From NCBI GenBank assembly GCA_902470405.1, contig CABRGJ010000059.1:1-6039 (forward strand): 6,039 nucleotides of DNA. The letters run 5' to 3'. The DNA comes from an uncultured Eggerthella sp. (GTDB lineage Bacteria; Actinomycetota; Coriobacteriia; Coriobacteriales; Eggerthellaceae). This document shows positions 5,946-6,039 of this stretch, in pieces. The position numbers and the translations under genes are program-made. Position 1 is the first letter of the stretch. The number at the start of each line of letters is the position of its first letter. Below the pieces are notes generated by a model. The model searched no databases. It was given only the letters and a program-made list of their open reading frames with translations, and had not been told where the DNA came from.

Positions 5946-6039
5946 CTAATCCTTTCGCTTGAAACGAAGACGGACGGGCGTGCCTTCAAGATCGAACGTC
6001 GAACGTAGGCGTTTTTCCAAATAACGCTCGTAGGAGGGT
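5946..6039 (-). CDS. der: GTPase Der (EngA), C-terminal end only
   Basis: Only the last 30 codons are in the window; the gene runs off the right edge. The visible peptide contains Y-E-R-Y-L-E-K-R-L-R, then F-D-L-E-G-T-P-V-R-L-R-F-K-R-K-D and a TAG stop. This matches the end of the KH-like C-terminal domain of Der, where a Y-x-x-Y-L-x-x-R-L-R helix is followed by an F-x-x-x-G-T-P-(I/V)-R strand and a basic tail. Der is a cytoplasmic double-GTPase needed for assembly of the large ribosomal subunit. The two GTPase domains lie outside the window, so the call rests on this short tail and on the gene order der-plsY-gpsA, which is common in bacteria. The stop is only 3 bases ahead of the plsY start, and the plsY ribosome binding site lies in the last der codons. 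Confidence 0.85.
   Translation of the reverse strand, partial: PSYERYLEKRLRSTFDLEGTPVRLRFKRKD

Overview
The window is a fully packed run of nine genes, all on the minus strand. It is read from right (upstream) to left (downstream), and the first and last genes are cut by the window edges. There are no RNA genes, mobile elements, CRISPR arrays or long intergenic spaces. The longest non-coding gap is 32 bases, and no convincing promoter or intrinsic terminator is visible. The whole window therefore looks like the inside of one transcription unit or a directon.

Layout in transcription order: the 3' end of der (ribosome-assembly GTPase, 6039-5946); plsY (acyl-phosphate:glycerol-3-phosphate acyltransferase, 5942-5289); gpsA (glycerol-3-phosphate dehydrogenase, 5292-4264); ogt (methylated-DNA-protein cysteine methyltransferase, 4274-3804); rpe (ribulose-phosphate 3-epimerase, 3775-3077); a NifS/IscS-type cysteine desulfurase (3070-1856); a HisJ-like PHP-domain phosphatase (1865-1050); a Nif3-family dinuclear-metal protein (1032-154); and the 5' end of what is probably a coiled-coil/zinc-ribbon protein (121-1). 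Junctions are gaps of 3 to 32 bases or overlaps of 4 to 11 bases. Most starts have a Shine-Dalgarno sequence within or just after the preceding gene, which suggests translational coupling.

How the genes work together: GpsA makes glycerol-3-phosphate and PlsY acylates it, so the der-plsY-gpsA end holds the entry into phospholipid synthesis next to ribosome assembly. The remaining genes are housekeeping functions with no obvious shared pathway: DNA alkylation repair, the pentose phosphate pathway, sulfur mobilisation for Fe-S clusters or tRNA thiolation, a phosphatase and a metal-binding Nif3 protein. The Nif3 plus zinc-ribbon pair is a common bacterial neighbourhood.

Organism: a bacterium with moderate-to-high GC by eye and strong AAGGAG-like ribosome binding sites. 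The der-plsY-gpsA order and the nif3/zinc-ribbon pair fit a low-GC Gram-positive-like or Coriobacteriia-type (Actinomycetota) genome, and I lean to Coriobacteriia. This is a judgement from gene order and protein style, not a computed placement.

I looked for an undescribed system and found none. All complete proteins carry the expected catalytic residues of known families. The points worth a second look are modest: a perfect hairpin at the end of ogt, the placement of ogt and the PHP phosphatase, a loop insertion in the desulfurase, and a few uncertain start sites.
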